A DNA stretch of 37,814 nucleotides from an uncultured Spirochaetota bacterium (GCA_937872225.1 CALMRZ010000033.1:80315-118128), one strand, 5' to 3'; numbered from the stretch's first letter, positions 1 to 9,471 are shown. The notes: generated by a model not told the origin, from the letters alone. Program-made: numbers and translations.

Positions 1-1
1 C

Positions 2-610
2 ATGAACCTCATGCTGGCCATATTCGATTACTATACGCCCCATACCGTCACCACCGGCATCGCCTATTCGCGCTGGGGCGCCACCTTCTCCGTGGACATT
101 GATTACGAGATGTGGTCAAAGCATGAATTTTCCAAAATCATGGAATACCACTACTACCGGGGGCTCCCCAAGTTCAGGGACACCCTGGTGTACAAGTTCG
201 GCTTCAAGTATGATACGCCCCTCAACTGGCTCTCCGTCATGGCGGGATATTCCTACGTGCCGAGCATCCTTGACAAGAAAACCGGGACCCAGACCAGCCT
301 GAGGGTCGGGACAACCGCGAACAAAATCGTCAGCGGCGTATACAACCTGCTCGACAACGACAAACACATGGCCTCCGCCGGCCTGAAGTTCACCCTGCCG
401 AAGATGTCGCTGGTCAAGGGCATCACGGTCATCACCGTCGGGTACCAGTTCCAGTACCTTGTGCCGAAATCGGTGAACAAGAACGGCTTCAGCTACAACC
501 TCACCACCGGCACCATGGATGACATCGTCCAGACGTACCTGCTGAATCCCAGCTACAAATACAGCGGCATGAACCACAGCGTTGTCGTTGAAATAGGCAT
601 GAAGATTTAA
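2..610 (+). CDS. Outer-membrane beta-barrel protein, C-terminal part (cut by window edge)
   Basis: The frame is open to the left edge, so the true start lies outside the window and only about 200 C-terminal residues are visible. They show alternating hydrophobic and polar residues, many Tyr, Gly and Asn, and strand-turn-strand spacing. The last strand runs to the C-terminus and ends VEIGMKI, as expected for a protein inserted by the BAM machinery. The pattern resembles FadL/OmpP1-type or similar transport barrels, but I cannot assign a family. A strong terminator follows 24 bases after the stop, so this gene ends its own transcription unit, separate from the galactokinase group downstream. 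Confidence 0.6.
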   Translation: MNLMLAIFDYYTPHTVTTGIAYSRWGATFSVDIDYEMWSKHEFSKIMEYHYYRGLPKFRDTLVYKFGFKYDTPLNWLSVMAGYSYVPSILDKKTGTQTSLRVGTTANKIVSGVYNLLDNDKHMASAGLKFTLPKMSLVKGITVITVGYQFQYLVPKSVNKNGFSYNLTTGTMDDIVQTYLLNPSYKYSGMNHSVVVEIGMKI

Positions 611-633
611 CCTGCGGAATTAAAGCTTACGGC

Positions 634-663
634 AAAAGCCGGGCATCAAGCCCGGCTTTTTTT
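634..663 (+). terminator. Rho-independent terminator
   Basis: An 11-bp perfect stem (AAAAGCCGGGC paired with GCCCGGCTTTT) with a 5-base loop runs straight into a T-tract. It closes the barrel gene that ends at 610. Confidence 0.9.
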
Positions 664-702
664 ATATATCATATCCCCAAAAACCGTTATTTTGAAATAG
701 AT

Positions 703-733
703 TTGACACATAATGCCCCACTTTCAGTATATT
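703..733 (+). promoter_or_regulatory. Sigma-70-type promoter for galK operon
   Basis: TTGACA at 703-708 is followed by TATATT at 728-733 with a 19-base spacer (GTATAT one base earlier gives 18). It lies just after the upstream terminator and about 60 bases before the galactokinase ATG, so it probably drives galK and the two glycosidase genes behind it. Confidence 0.6.
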
Positions 734-791
734 ATTCCTGTCACGTGGACGCGTTGCAACGCGACTTTTTTCAGACCAGCGGGACGGAATA

Positions 792-1982
792 ATGCCAAAC
801 CTGAAACACAGCGATGGCCGGAAAAACAGCTTTTTCACCGATACGGCGCCGGTCCGCACCTTCTTTGCCCCCGGCAGGATAAACCTCATCGGAGAACATC
901 TTGATTACAACGGCGGCTACGTGTTTCCCGCCGCCATATCCCTCGGCATCACCGGCCGCCTGCAGCTTCGGGACGACGCCCTGGTCCGCATCAAATCGGA
1001 ACAGGCCCCCGGCGAAGTGACGGCAGACCTGGAGGGAAATGCCGCTTCGGGGAATGTCCCGGCGTGGGCACACTATCCCCTGGGGGCCCTGCGGTACGTC
1101 CGGAAAAGCGGCGTCGCCCTGTCCCGGGGGATGAACATACTCTATTCGAGCACCCTGCCCCAGGGATCGGGCCTGTCGTCATCGGCGGCCCTGGAAGTGC
1201 TCACTGCCTACATGCTTACCGGCGCCTCCATCTGGTCGGAACAGGACCGGCTCAGGATTGCCGTGCTCATGAAGGACATGGAAAACGAGCATATCGGCGT
1301 CCAGTGCGGCATCATGGACCAGTTTACCGTCGCCCTCGGCAAAAAAGGCCACGCCATCCTTCTCAATTCCGACACCCTGGCGTACAGCTACGTGCCGGTC
1401 GATACCGGGGCAAGCTCCTTCATTATCATGAACAGCAACAGGCCGCGCGCCCTGGCTGATTCAAAGTACAACGAGCGCCGGACCCAGTGCGAGAAGGCCC
1501 TGGCCCTGATACGGGAGCATAAACCGCAGTACCGCCACCTGGCGGAAGCGGCGATCAATGACCTCGAAAGCATCCGGGACCACGTCCTGGCAAAGCGCGC
1601 GCGCCATGTCATCACGGAAAACAAACGGGTCCTTGAATCGGCTGAGGCCCTCCAGGCCGGCGACCTGCGCCGCTTCGGCGCCCTCCTGACCGATTCGCAC
1701 GGGTCGCTCCGCGACGATTACGAGGTGACCGGCCCCGAGCTCGACGCCCTGGCGGACGCCGCGGTGAAGGCGCCCGGATGCGCCGGCGCGCGGATGACCG
1801 GGGCGGGGTTCGGCGGCTGCGCCGTAGCGCTTGTTGAAAACAGTCATATTGCGGAATTCAAGGCCGTGGTCAGCGACTCCTATCGGAACGCGACGGGCCT
1901 GACGGTCGATTTTTACCGGAGCATCCTGGAAGACGGGGTGCGCGAGATGATGGTGCCGCAGAAGGCTCATCATAACCATTAA
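792..1982 (+). CDS. galK: Galactokinase
   Basis: GHMP-family kinase that phosphorylates alpha-D-galactose at C1 with ATP, the first committed Leloir step, in the cytoplasm. All three signatures are present: the N-terminal galactose-binding motif PGRINLIGEH (residues 27-36), the ATP-binding loop LPQGSGLSSSAALE (122-135) and the C-terminal GARMTGAGFGGC. The likely catalytic Asp is D176 in GIMDQF, and R29 lies in the first motif. At 396 residues the length is normal. The ATG at 792 is the first in frame before the motif; the Shine-Dalgarno (GGGACGG) is weak. The GH36 gene follows 11 bases after the stop, so the two are co-transcribed and the kinase probably receives galactose released by that enzyme. 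No galT or galE is present nearby. Confidence 0.95.
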   Translation: MPNLKHSDGRKNSFFTDTAPVRTFFAPGRINLIGEHLDYNGGYVFPAAISLGITGRLQLRDDALVRIKSEQAPGEVTADLEGNAASGNVPAWAHYPLGALRYVRKSGVALSRGMNILYSSTLPQGSGLSSSAALEVLTAYMLTGASIWSEQDRLRIAVLMKDMENEHIGVQCGIMDQFTVALGKKGHAILLNSDTLAYSYVPVDTGASSFIIMNSNRPRALADSKYNERRTQCEKALALIREHKPQYRHLAEAAINDLESIRDHVLAKRARHVITENKRVLESAEALQAGDLRRFGALLTDSHGSLRDDYEVTGPELDALADAAVKAPGCAGARMTGAGFGGCAVALVENSHIAEFKAVVSDSYRNATGLTVDFYRSILEDGVREMMVPQKAHHNH

Positions 1983-1993
1983 CAGGATCCCCT

Positions 1994-4006
1994 ATGAACA
2001 TACAAAAAGGAATCGTGCGGTACCAGTTCGGAAAACGGGAATACACCCTTACCTTCAGTCCCGGCTCGCCGGCGCGGGGGACGGGGATGGATATTGAATC
2101 CGAATTGATCCACCTCGATCTCGGCTGGCGGGCCACCCTCACCCTGATCCCGCAGGGAACGGTCCAGGTGAAAGAAGTATACCTTGAAACGAATTACCGC
2201 TTCACAAAGGATGACAGCATTTTCTGCAACGGCTTCCAGTCATGGACCGAAAGCCGGGAATTTTCCGCGGACGAGCGGATCAAGAAGCTCGCCCGTTCCG
2301 CAAAACGCTTCAAGGTCCATTGCTTCGGCGATTACCATTTCTATCCCTATACCGGCGCGAAGGGGCACCTGCACAGCTACGGGTACTGCTACATCAGGCA
2401 GAAGACCGGCGACCTGACCCTCCTGGGCTCCGTCAGGGAGGATACCGGCTACACCATCTGCTCGTGCGAGACAAAAAAGAACCGCATCCTCATCAGGAAA
2501 GACGTCGAGGGGCTCTCCATTTCCGGGCCGCACGCGGTCATGGACGTCCTGATCCTGCAGGGGCCCAAGCGGGACGTCCTCCAGACCTACTTCGAGACGC
2601 TCTGCCCCGGGCTCGAGACGAAGGACCCCGTCACCGGCTGGACCAGCTGGTACAATTACTACACGAAGATTTCCGAGGACATCATCATCGGGAACCTCAA
2701 CGCCCTGTCGGAGAAAAACATTCCCCTTGACGTGTTCCAGATCGACGACGGCTACCAGGCCGCGGTCGGCGACTGGCTCGAGGTGAGACCGTCCTTCCCG
2801 GGGGGAATGAAGAAGATGGCGGACGCCATCAAGTCGAAAGGCTACCGCGCCGGCCTCTGGCTCGCCCCCTTCATATGCGAAGAGAAATCGGCCCTGATGA
2901 AGAACCACGAAGACTGGCTGCTGAAAGACAACGGCGCCCCGGTGCCCGCCGGATGGAACCCCAACTGGAGCGGGACCTTCTACGCCCTTGACGTGTACAA
3001 CGACGAGTTCATGTACCACATCAAGGAGGTCTTCGACACCGTCTTCAACCAGTGGGGCTTTGACATGGTTAAGCTTGACTTCCTCTACGCGGCGGCCATG
3101 GTGCCCCGGCAGGGGAAGCCGCGCGGCACCGTCATGGCCGACGCCATGAAGTTCCTCCGCCGCTGCGCCGGGGACCATGTCATCCTGGGCTGCGGCGTCC
3201 CCCTGGGGGCCGCCTTCGGCCTGGTCGATTACTGCCGGATCGGGAGCGACGTCGCCCCGAAGTGGGAGGACCGCCTCCTCGCGGCTATCAATTACCGCGA
3301 ACGGGTGTCCACGGTCAATTCCATCACCAGCACCATCGGAAGGAGCCACCTTGACGGCAGGGTGTTCGTGAACGATCCCGACGTCGTCATCCTCAGGGAC
3401 AGGAACAACGACCTGAGCGCCGAGGAGCGCCACACCCTCTTCCTGATGAACAATATCTTCGGCGGGGTGCTGTTCACGTCCGACAACATAGCGGAGTACC
3501 CTCCGGAAATCCTCCATCAGTACCGCTCGATCTTCCCCTTCAGGAAAAAGGGGAACCTGGCACGCTCATGGTCCGGCGATGTACTGAAGGCGACCTTCAC
3601 CATCGGCGACCTCAGTTATACCGTCTACGCGAACCTGTCTCCCCGCAAGGCCAAAGCGCTCCTTGACGAAGGGATCTTTTTCTGCAATACAATGGACGAG
3701 GAAAGCCGGTTCACCCCCGGCGGGACGGAGATCGTCCTCAAGGCCCATGAATCGCGGTGCTACCTTGCCGTCCGCGAAGAGTTCTTTACCGTGTCCGGGA
3801 CCACGGCCCATTGCTTCCCCGGAAGCGAGATACTTTCCCTGGTCCAGAAGGGCGACACCATAACCGTGACCCAGCACGGGCAGGTGAGGAACGGCAACAC
3901 CGTGTATATCCGCACCCCCAACGCCGGCCAGTTCTTGATAAACGGGACGCCCGTGCAGTCGCAGAAAATCCGGGAGAAATTTTTCATACTCAAGGCTGAA
4001 CTATAA
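1994..4006 (+). CDS. Alpha-galactosidase, glycoside hydrolase family 36
   Basis: Retaining exo-alpha-galactosidase of clan GH-D, expected to release galactose from melibiose or raffinose-type sugars. An N-terminal beta-sandwich (about residues 1-200) precedes a TIM barrel that opens with GWTSWYNYY (215-223) and QIDDGYQ (249-255). The predicted nucleophile is D362 in VKLDF and the acid/base is D419 in CRIGSDVAP. At 670 residues it fits the family. No signal peptide is visible, so it should act in the cytoplasm on imported oligosaccharides. AGGA lies eight bases before the ATG. It sits between galK and a GH1 gene in one operon, which supports the galactose assignment. Confidence 0.9.
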   Translation: MNIQKGIVRYQFGKREYTLTFSPGSPARGTGMDIESELIHLDLGWRATLTLIPQGTVQVKEVYLETNYRFTKDDSIFCNGFQSWTESREFSADERIKKLARSAKRFKVHCFGDYHFYPYTGAKGHLHSYGYCYIRQKTGDLTLLGSVREDTGYTICSCETKKNRILIRKDVEGLSISGPHAVMDVLILQGPKRDVLQTYFETLCPGLETKDPVTGWTSWYNYYTKISEDIIIGNLNALSEKNIPLDVFQIDDGYQAAVGDWLEVRPSFPGGMKKMADAIKSKGYRAGLWLAPFICEEKSALMKNHEDWLLKDNGAPVPAGWNPNWSGTFYALDVYNDEFMYHIKEVFDTVFNQWGFDMVKLDFLYAAAMVPRQGKPRGTVMADAMKFLRRCAGDHVILGCGVPLGAAFGLVDYCRIGSDVAPKWEDRLLAAINYRERVSTVNSITSTIGRSHLDGRVFVNDPDVVILRDRNNDLSAEERHTLFLMNNIFGGVLFTSDNIAEYPPEILHQYRSIFPFRKKGNLARSWSGDVLKATFTIGDLSYTVYANLSPRKAKALLDEGIFFCNTMDEESRFTPGGTEIVLKAHESRCYLAVREEFFTVSGTTAHCFPGSEILSLVQKGDTITVTQHGQVRNGNTVYIRTPNAGQFLINGTPVQSQKIREKFFILKAEL

Positions 4007-4022
4007 CAAAAGGGAGGCTGCC

Positions 4023-5327
4023 ATGAAACCGTTCCAGCTGCCGAAGAACTTCTCCCTGGGAACCGCCACCGCGTCCCTCCAGATCGAGGGGGGCGACACG
4101 AACAACACCTGGTACCGCTGGTCGCGACAGCCCGGGCGCATCGCCGACGGGACCGACTGCAGCGTGGCCGACGACCACTGGAACAGGGTCCGCCAGGACG
4201 TCGGGATCATGAAAAAGCTGAACGTCTCGGTCTACCGGATGAGCCTGGAGTGGAGCCGCATCGAACCCTCCGAGGGCGCCTTCAGCAGGAAGGCGCTGGA
4301 CCACTACCGCGACGAGATACGCCAGCTCAAGAAGGCCGGCATCGAGCCCCTGGTGACGCTCCACCATTTCACCAATCCCCTCTGGATGGAGGACTCAGGC
4401 GGATGGACCGCCGATACAGCCGTTGACCGCTTCGCGCGCTACGCCGAGGCGGCGGTGCGCCACCTGGGCGACCTGGTGAGCGACTGGGTCACCATCAATG
4501 AGCCCAACGTGTATCTTACCTTCGGCTATGTTGCCGGCACCTGGCCGCCGGGGGAATCGAACATCGGCAGCTTCATCAGGGGAGCCCGCGTCATGATACG
4601 GGCCCACATTGCCGCGTACCGCGCGATACACCGGGTGCGCAGGGAAATGGGTTTCGATGACACGAAGGTGGGCGCCGCGCACCATCTCCGCCATTTCGAC
4701 CCGAAAACCGGAAGCCCCGGTGAGCGCCTGGCGTGCTTCCTCCAGAATCGCCTCTTCCATGAAATCTTCATTACCGGCATGTCAGAGGGAAAGTACATTC
4801 TCCCCCTGGGCACGGGTTATCCCATGGGCAAGGGCAATTACCAGGACTTCTTCGGCATCAACTATTATTCGCGGGAAATGGTCACATTCAACATTAGAAA
4901 GATAGGCCAGATGTTCGGCGATATCAGCACGAAGGAAGGGGCCCCGGTGAACGACCTGGGCTGGGAGATATACCCCGAGGGCCTGTACCGGTTCTGCGAG
5001 AAGTATTACCGGCGGTTCAGACTGCCGGTCTTCATCACCGAGAACGGAACGCCGGACAGGGCAGACCGGTTCCGTCCGCGGTACATCTACGACCATCTCT
5101 ACCAGGTGAGCCGCCTCATAGAGGCGGGCGTCGACGTCCAGCGCTACTATTACTGGAGCTTCATGGACAACTTCGAGTGGGCCGAGGGGCTGGACCCGCG
5201 CTTCGGCCTGGTGGCCGTGGACTACAGGAACCAGAAGCGGACCGTCAGGAAAAGCGGCAGGCTCTACGCCGAGATATGCAGGCATAAAGGCGTCACCGAC
5301 GCGATGATACGGAAGTATCTCACGTAA
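4023..5327 (+). CDS. Beta-glycosidase, glycoside hydrolase family 1
   Basis: Retaining beta-glucosidase/beta-galactosidase-type enzyme. The acid/base Glu is E160 in TINEPN and the nucleophile is E340 in FITENG. The C-terminal aglycone region has the family signature DNFEWAEG followed by RFGLV. At 434 residues it is slightly short for GH1 but contains the whole barrel, and it has no signal peptide. A strong GGGAGG ribosome site lies six bases before the ATG, 16 bases after the GH36 stop. Sequence alone does not separate glucosidase from galactosidase or 6-phospho activity; its place behind galK and an alpha-galactosidase suggests galactose-containing substrates. It is convergent with the DUF4015 gene, with only 16 bases between the stops. 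Confidence 0.9.
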   Translation: MKPFQLPKNFSLGTATASLQIEGGDTNNTWYRWSRQPGRIADGTDCSVADDHWNRVRQDVGIMKKLNVSVYRMSLEWSRIEPSEGAFSRKALDHYRDEIRQLKKAGIEPLVTLHHFTNPLWMEDSGGWTADTAVDRFARYAEAAVRHLGDLVSDWVTINEPNVYLTFGYVAGTWPPGESNIGSFIRGARVMIRAHIAAYRAIHRVRREMGFDDTKVGAAHHLRHFDPKTGSPGERLACFLQNRLFHEIFITGMSEGKYILPLGTGYPMGKGNYQDFFGINYYSREMVTFNIRKIGQMFGDISTKEGAPVNDLGWEIYPEGLYRFCEKYYRRFRLPVFITENGTPDRADRFRPRYIYDHLYQVSRLIEAGVDVQRYYYWSFMDNFEWAEGLDPRFGLVAVDYRNQKRTVRKSGRLYAEICRHKGVTDAMIRKYLT

Positions 5328-5343
5328 CGGTGGTCGTCCTGCC

Positions 5344-6288
5344 TCATCGGGCCGAGGCTATATCCTTCCGGGAACCGTTCTTCAGGCCTTCCAGGGCCCT
5401 AAACACGCAGTCGTATTCCCCCTTGGCGTTCCACGCCACCCATCCGCGGGCCTCCGTGGATTCCGCCGCAACGATCTGGACTTCCACGTATTTGTCGAGG
5501 GGCACGCGGGCCCACTGTATGTTGTAGGGGAATGCCTGGATATAGGGCTGTATCCGCACGCCGGTCCCCCGGACCCTCGCGATTCCCCGGTTTGTCCCGT
5601 CCCTGACGGTCTCTCCCGGGTTGGCCAGCCGGTACTTGTCGCCGGTGAAATGGCTCGGGTAGAGCATGGGATAGATAACCTCGACGTGCCTGGCGAAATT
5701 CTCCACTTTCTGGCCGATGATGTCGTCCCGGTTGTACACCACGCGGCCGAAGAGGTCAGCCGAGAGCTTCACGCCGCGCTCCTTCGTGATGAGCCGCGCC
5801 TTCCTGAGGAGATCGTCAACAAAGCCGTACTTCGCCGACAGCGCGTAATAGGGAGCGCCGTCCGGGAACCGGATGTAATCGAGCTGGACCTCGTCGAAAC
5901 CGGCGCCGGCCGTCTCCTCGATGACGCCGAACAGGCGCTTTATGTACTCGTCCGGGACCGGCAGGGACTTAAGCCCGTCCTGGAAGCACGCGATCCGCCC
6001 GGCGGTGTAGACACCCCTTCCCTTCAGGTAATCGAGCACGTCCCGGCTGATCCGCGTCCGGTGCGCCCCGAAGGGATGGACGTCCAGGACCACCATATTG
6101 ATGCCGAGGGGCCTTCCCCGTTCCATGACCGACCGGATATACTCGATGCTGTTGGCGTGCCGGTTCGGGATGTACAGGCCGCGCATCGCGCCGTTCCGGG
6201 CGGAACGGCCGGCGGCGCTGGCGCAGTCAAACAGTGCCAGCGACGCAAGGATACATATCAGCGGGAGCCGGATCAGCATGGTATGCAT
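5344..6288 (-). CDS. Secreted DUF4015 putative glycoside hydrolase-like protein
   Basis: The sequence matches the DUF4015 family (predicted TIM-barrel glycosidases) in GLYIPNRHA, VVLDVHPFG, the strand IACFQDG and the acidic cluster FDEVQLDYIRFPDG. The catalytic role is predicted, not proven, for this family. I chose the ATG at 6288 rather than the longer frame to 6345 because GGAAGGGA precedes it at good spacing and it starts a clear signal peptide (MHTMLIRLPLICILASLALF, cleavage after ASA). The protein is thus about 314 residues and exported. It lies 87 bases behind the MFS gene in the same direction. TTGACA at 6351-6356 (reverse) may be its own -35, but no good -10 follows. Confidence 0.75.
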   Translation of the reverse strand: MHTMLIRLPLICILASLALFDCASAAGRSARNGAMRGLYIPNRHANSIEYIRSVMERGRPLGINMVVLDVHPFGAHRTRISRDVLDYLKGRGVYTAGRIACFQDGLKSLPVPDEYIKRLFGVIEETAGAGFDEVQLDYIRFPDGAPYYALSAKYGFVDDLLRKARLITKERGVKLSADLFGRVVYNRDDIIGQKVENFARHVEVIYPMLYPSHFTGDKYRLANPGETVRDGTNRGIARVRGTGVRIQPYIQAFPYNIQWARVPLDKYVEVQIVAAESTEARGWVAWNAKGEYDCVFRALEGLKNGSRKDIASAR

Positions 6289-6375
6289 GGGTTTTCCCTT
6301 CCAGAATGAAATAGCATGTCGATTGCTCATCCTGGATACCGGCATAATCCTGTCAAAAAATAAATTTTAAAATCT

Positions 6376-7710
6376 CTATTTTTTCATGTCCGCCGCGCGC
6401 TCCCCGAGCCTTTTGACCAGGGCGGCCTCGTCCTTCGGGAAGGTTATCATCATCGCCAGGAGGCCCGCGCCGCACACGAGCCAGAAGAGGTTGGCGATAT
6501 TAAAGGCCCAGAGCCTGCCGAACTGCACGATCAGCATGCTGATGACGACGGGGCCTACCCCCTTGCCCAGGTTGTCGGTCAGGTTGAAGAGTGAGAATAT
6601 CGACCCCCGCGTCTCCGGCGAGTTCACGTTCAGGAGCATGGCCCGGACGTTGGGGCCGGTGATGGAGACCATGAACCCGGTGATGAACCCGAGGACGAGG
6701 GGCCCCGCGGCGCTCGGATCGGCGACCCCGGCCTGGGACGGATAGTTGAGGAGCAGTGCCATGGGAATGATCCCGAGGAGGGTGCTTGCGCCGCACAGGA
6801 GCGGCAGGTATTTCGCCTTGATGTTATACAGCCGATTGCCGGCCAGGCCGCCGATGAATCCGCCGAGGATCGCGGCGGCCCCGACCGCCATGACGATGAG
6901 GGTCGCCACCTCCACCGAATAGCCCTTGTCCTGGGAATAAAAATCGTTGAGGAAAATGAAAAAGACCCCCCAGGGCACGGTGCCGGGAATCCCCTGGACA
7001 AAGACCATGATGTTGCTCTTTATTTTAAACAGGTCGCGGTATCCCCTCCAGTTGATCTTCCCGGTATAGGCCAGGCCCTTTTCGATGAGCTCTTTCAGGC
7101 TTTCCTCCGTGATTCCCCGGGCCGGCTCCTTCACCGTGAGCAGAAAGAGGATGCAGAGGGCGAAGTTCGGCAGGGCCACGATGATGAACGGGAGGCGCCA
7201 TCCCATCACCGGCCCCATGAAACCCGCCAGAAGCTGACCGGCCGCGATGCCCAGTCCCTCGGCAAGGCCGATCCACGCGGTGGCCGAGGCGCGGTTGCCG
7301 TGGGAGAAATAGTCGCCGATCATGGAGTAGGTGAGCGGAAGGGCCCCGCCGATGCCGATGCCGGTGAGGGCGCGCATCCAGAAGAGCTGGTCGTAGTTCT
7401 GCACGAACCCGGTCATGAGGCACGGGATCTCTCCGATGACGATGACGATGAGAAAAAGCTTCTTGCGCGACACCAGGTCCGTGAGGTATCCGATCCCGAG
7501 GGTAATGACGCTGCCCAGTATCCAGAAGACCGCGGAGATGTCGCCGCCCAGCATGACGTCGCGCTGCACGTCGTTCAGGCCCAGGTCCCGGGCGATCTGC
7601 GTCAGATTGGGCGCCATCAGGTTCTGGTCGGCGAAGAGGAACAGGTTCATGAAGGCGAGGAGGACCACCGCGTACAGTTCCTTGCCGGCAAAGCGCGCTT
7701 CTTCTTCCAT
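6376..7710 (-). CDS. MFS transporter
   Basis: A 444-residue major facilitator with about twelve hydrophobic helices. The first cytoplasmic loop has the signature GYLTDLVSRKK (compare GxLaDrxGrkr), and the helix 4 region has RALTGIGIGGALPLTYSMIGDY, a pattern seen in sugar-porter and spinster-like MFS proteins. Start ATG at 7710 is preceded by GGAGGTG at ideal spacing. Lying between a GH13 glucosidase and a secreted glycosidase-like protein, it is most likely a sugar or oligosaccharide importer. The substrate cannot be read from sequence, and spinster-like exporters remain possible. It has its own candidate promoter. Confidence 0.85.
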   Translation of the reverse strand: MEEEARFAGKELYAVVLLAFMNLFLFADQNLMAPNLTQIARDLGLNDVQRDVMLGGDISAVFWILGSVITLGIGYLTDLVSRKKLFLIVIVIGEIPCLMTGFVQNYDQLFWMRALTGIGIGGALPLTYSMIGDYFSHGNRASATAWIGLAEGLGIAAGQLLAGFMGPVMGWRLPFIIVALPNFALCILFLLTVKEPARGITEESLKELIEKGLAYTGKINWRGYRDLFKIKSNIMVFVQGIPGTVPWGVFFIFLNDFYSQDKGYSVEVATLIVMAVGAAAILGGFIGGLAGNRLYNIKAKYLPLLCGASTLLGIIPMALLLNYPSQAGVADPSAAGPLVLGFITGFMVSITGPNVRAMLLNVNSPETRGSIFSLFNLTDNLGKGVGPVVISMLIVQFGRLWAFNIANLFWLVCGAGLLAMMITFPKDEAALVKRLGERAADMKK

Positions 7711-7736
7711 GGAGCACCTCCGTTTGGCATGTCAGG

Positions 7737-7765
7737 GGCATAGCAGGGCCCGAATATTTTGTCAA
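7737..7765 (-). promoter_or_regulatory. Candidate promoter for the MFS gene
   Basis: On the reverse strand a perfect TTGACA (7765-7760) is followed after 17 bases by TATGCC (7742-7737). The -10 is weak (3 of 6). Its place in the 138-base gap between GH13 and MFS suggests the transporter can be transcribed independently. Confidence 0.4.
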
Positions 7766-7788
7766 TGATATATCAGGATGCGGATATG

Positions 7789-7817
7789 GCGCCGGGGGAA
7801 ATCCCGCCGGCCGGCGC
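7789..7817 (-). other. Intercistronic stem-loop between GH13 and MFS genes
   Basis: GCGCCGG at 7789-7795 pairs with CCGGCGC at 7811-7817. It lies 32 bases after the GH13 stop on the reverse strand and has no U-tract, so it may stabilise or process the mRNA rather than act as a classical terminator. Confidence 0.35.
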
Positions 7818-7848
7818 AGCCGCATCAATCAACCGGCAGGACCTGCCG

Positions 7849-9471
7849 TTAATTCCGGACCTTTTCCATCAGGAGGACCTCATACGGTTTCAACGCGGTG
7901 CTATTCCCCTGATGATCCTTTTCCCTTCTTTCATCCGTTCCGCAGAGAACCCGCCACGATGATTCTTCCATGGCAATATCTTTCATCTTACCCGAGAAGT
8001 TCAATGCCACGAATATCTTTTCGCCATCCTGCTCCCTGAGATAGGCCAGCACGTCAGGGTCGTCGCCGATGAACCTGAGGGAGCCGCGGTGCAGCGCCGG
8101 CCGCTCCCTCCTGAGCTTTATCAATGTACGGTACCAGCTGAGGACAGAGCCGGGGTCCTTCTCCTGGTCCAGGACGTTCACCGACCGATAGGTATCGGCG
8201 ACCGGGATCCACGGCTCCGCCGTTGAAAATCCCGCGTTCTCTTCCGCTGACCACTGCATCGGCGTGCGCTCCGGGTCCCGCCCCCTGTTGAAGGGCCAGT
8301 ATTTTTTGCCCACCGGGTCCCGTATCTGCCGCCTGCTGATCCGCCCGTTCTTCATGCCGATCTCCTCTCCGTAATAGAGGAAGGGCGTACCCCATGCCGT
8401 GAGGAGAAGGGCCGCCAGGACCCTCGCCTTTTTGTCGCCGTCCCTGCCGCGGCACCAGCGCGTTGTGCTGCGGGGCTGGTCGTGGTTGTTCAGCACCAGG
8501 CACGGCCAGCCCTGAGGCGGCATCGCGGCGTACCAGCGGGCAAGGCGGTCGCGGAAGCGGCGCGCGCCGTACTTCGAGAAGAGGAGGGAAAAATCAAAGG
8601 CCAGGTGGAGTTCGTCCCTGCCGTTCCCCAGGTAAGAGGCGGAAGTGCGCGCCCCGCCCGGCGACGCCTCATAGGTCTCGCCCACGGACATCCGGTCATC
8701 GTATTCATCAAGGACCTTCCGGAACTCCTTCAGAACGTCATGGGTCTCCGGCCGGTTCTGGTCATACACGTGCCTTTGAAGATCGTAGGGCCGCGGCGCG
8801 TTGGGGCCCCAGCCGAAGGGATTGCTCCGGAAGAGCGCGTCCTTCACGTACCAGATCACCGCGTCCAGGCGGAAGCCGTCCACGCCCCGGTCAAGCCAGA
8901 AGCGCACGTCATCGAACACGGCCCTGCGCATTTCGGCGTTTCTCCAGTTGAGGTCCGGCTGTTCCTTCAGGAAGGAGTGAAAATAGTACTGCCCCGTGGT
9001 ATCGTCCCATTCCCAGGCCCTGCCGCCGAAGGCCGCCATCCAGTTATTGGGGGGCTTCCCCTTTTTACCGTCGTGCCATATGTACCAGTCCCGCTTCGGG
9101 TTCTCCCGCGACGACCGCGATTCGATGAACCAGGGGTGCAGGTGCGACGTGTGGTTGATCACCAGGTCCATGATGATCCTGATGTTCCGCCGATGGGCTT
9201 CGGCGATGAGGCGGTCGCAGTCGTCGAGGGTGCCGAACAGGGGGTCAATGCCGCGGAAATCGGATATGTCGTATCCGAAGTCATGCATCGGCGACGTGTT
9301 CACGGGAGAGAGCCAGACCGCGTCCACTCCGAGCCGCGCCAGGTAGTCCAGCTTCTCAATGACGCCGGGAAGGTCTCCCACTCCGTCGCCGTTCGAGTCA
9401 TAGAAACTGCGCGGATAAATCTGATAGATGACCCCGTGCTTCCACCAGGTGAAACCGCCTGAAGTATCCAT
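7849..9471 (-). CDS. Alpha-glucosidase, glycoside hydrolase family 13
   Basis: A 540-residue alpha-amylase-superfamily exo-glucosidase of the oligo-1,6-glucosidase/alpha-glucosidase type. Visible features are a DSNGDGVGD calcium-type loop (25-33), nucleophile D203 in GFRLDAV, acid/base E265 in SVGETYE and transition-state stabiliser D331 in NNHDQPRS. No signal peptide, so cytoplasmic. GGGGGTG lies five bases before the ATG, and a promoter with a perfect TATAAT lies 28 bases further up. Likely substrates are short alpha-glucosides such as isomaltose, maltose or sucrose; the exact linkage cannot be told. It heads the reverse sugar group with the MFS transporter. Confidence 0.9.
   Translation of the reverse strand: MDTSGGFTWWKHGVIYQIYPRSFYDSNGDGVGDLPGVIEKLDYLARLGVDAVWLSPVNTSPMHDFGYDISDFRGIDPLFGTLDDCDRLIAEAHRRNIRIIMDLVINHTSHLHPWFIESRSSRENPKRDWYIWHDGKKGKPPNNWMAAFGGRAWEWDDTTGQYYFHSFLKEQPDLNWRNAEMRRAVFDDVRFWLDRGVDGFRLDAVIWYVKDALFRSNPFGWGPNAPRPYDLQRHVYDQNRPETHDVLKEFRKVLDEYDDRMSVGETYEASPGGARTSASYLGNGRDELHLAFDFSLLFSKYGARRFRDRLARWYAAMPPQGWPCLVLNNHDQPRSTTRWCRGRDGDKKARVLAALLLTAWGTPFLYYGEEIGMKNGRISRRQIRDPVGKKYWPFNRGRDPERTPMQWSAEENAGFSTAEPWIPVADTYRSVNVLDQEKDPGSVLSWYRTLIKLRRERPALHRGSLRFIGDDPDVLAYLREQDGEKIFVALNFSGKMKDIAMEESSWRVLCGTDERREKDHQGNSTALKPYEVLLMEKVRN

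Noticed and set aside
2240-3517. Long reverse open frame of 425 codons opposite the GH36 gene
   Set aside because: It is an antisense shadow of a GC-rich gene: composition is Val/Gly/Asp/Glu-rich with no motif, and the forward frame has full GH36 signatures.
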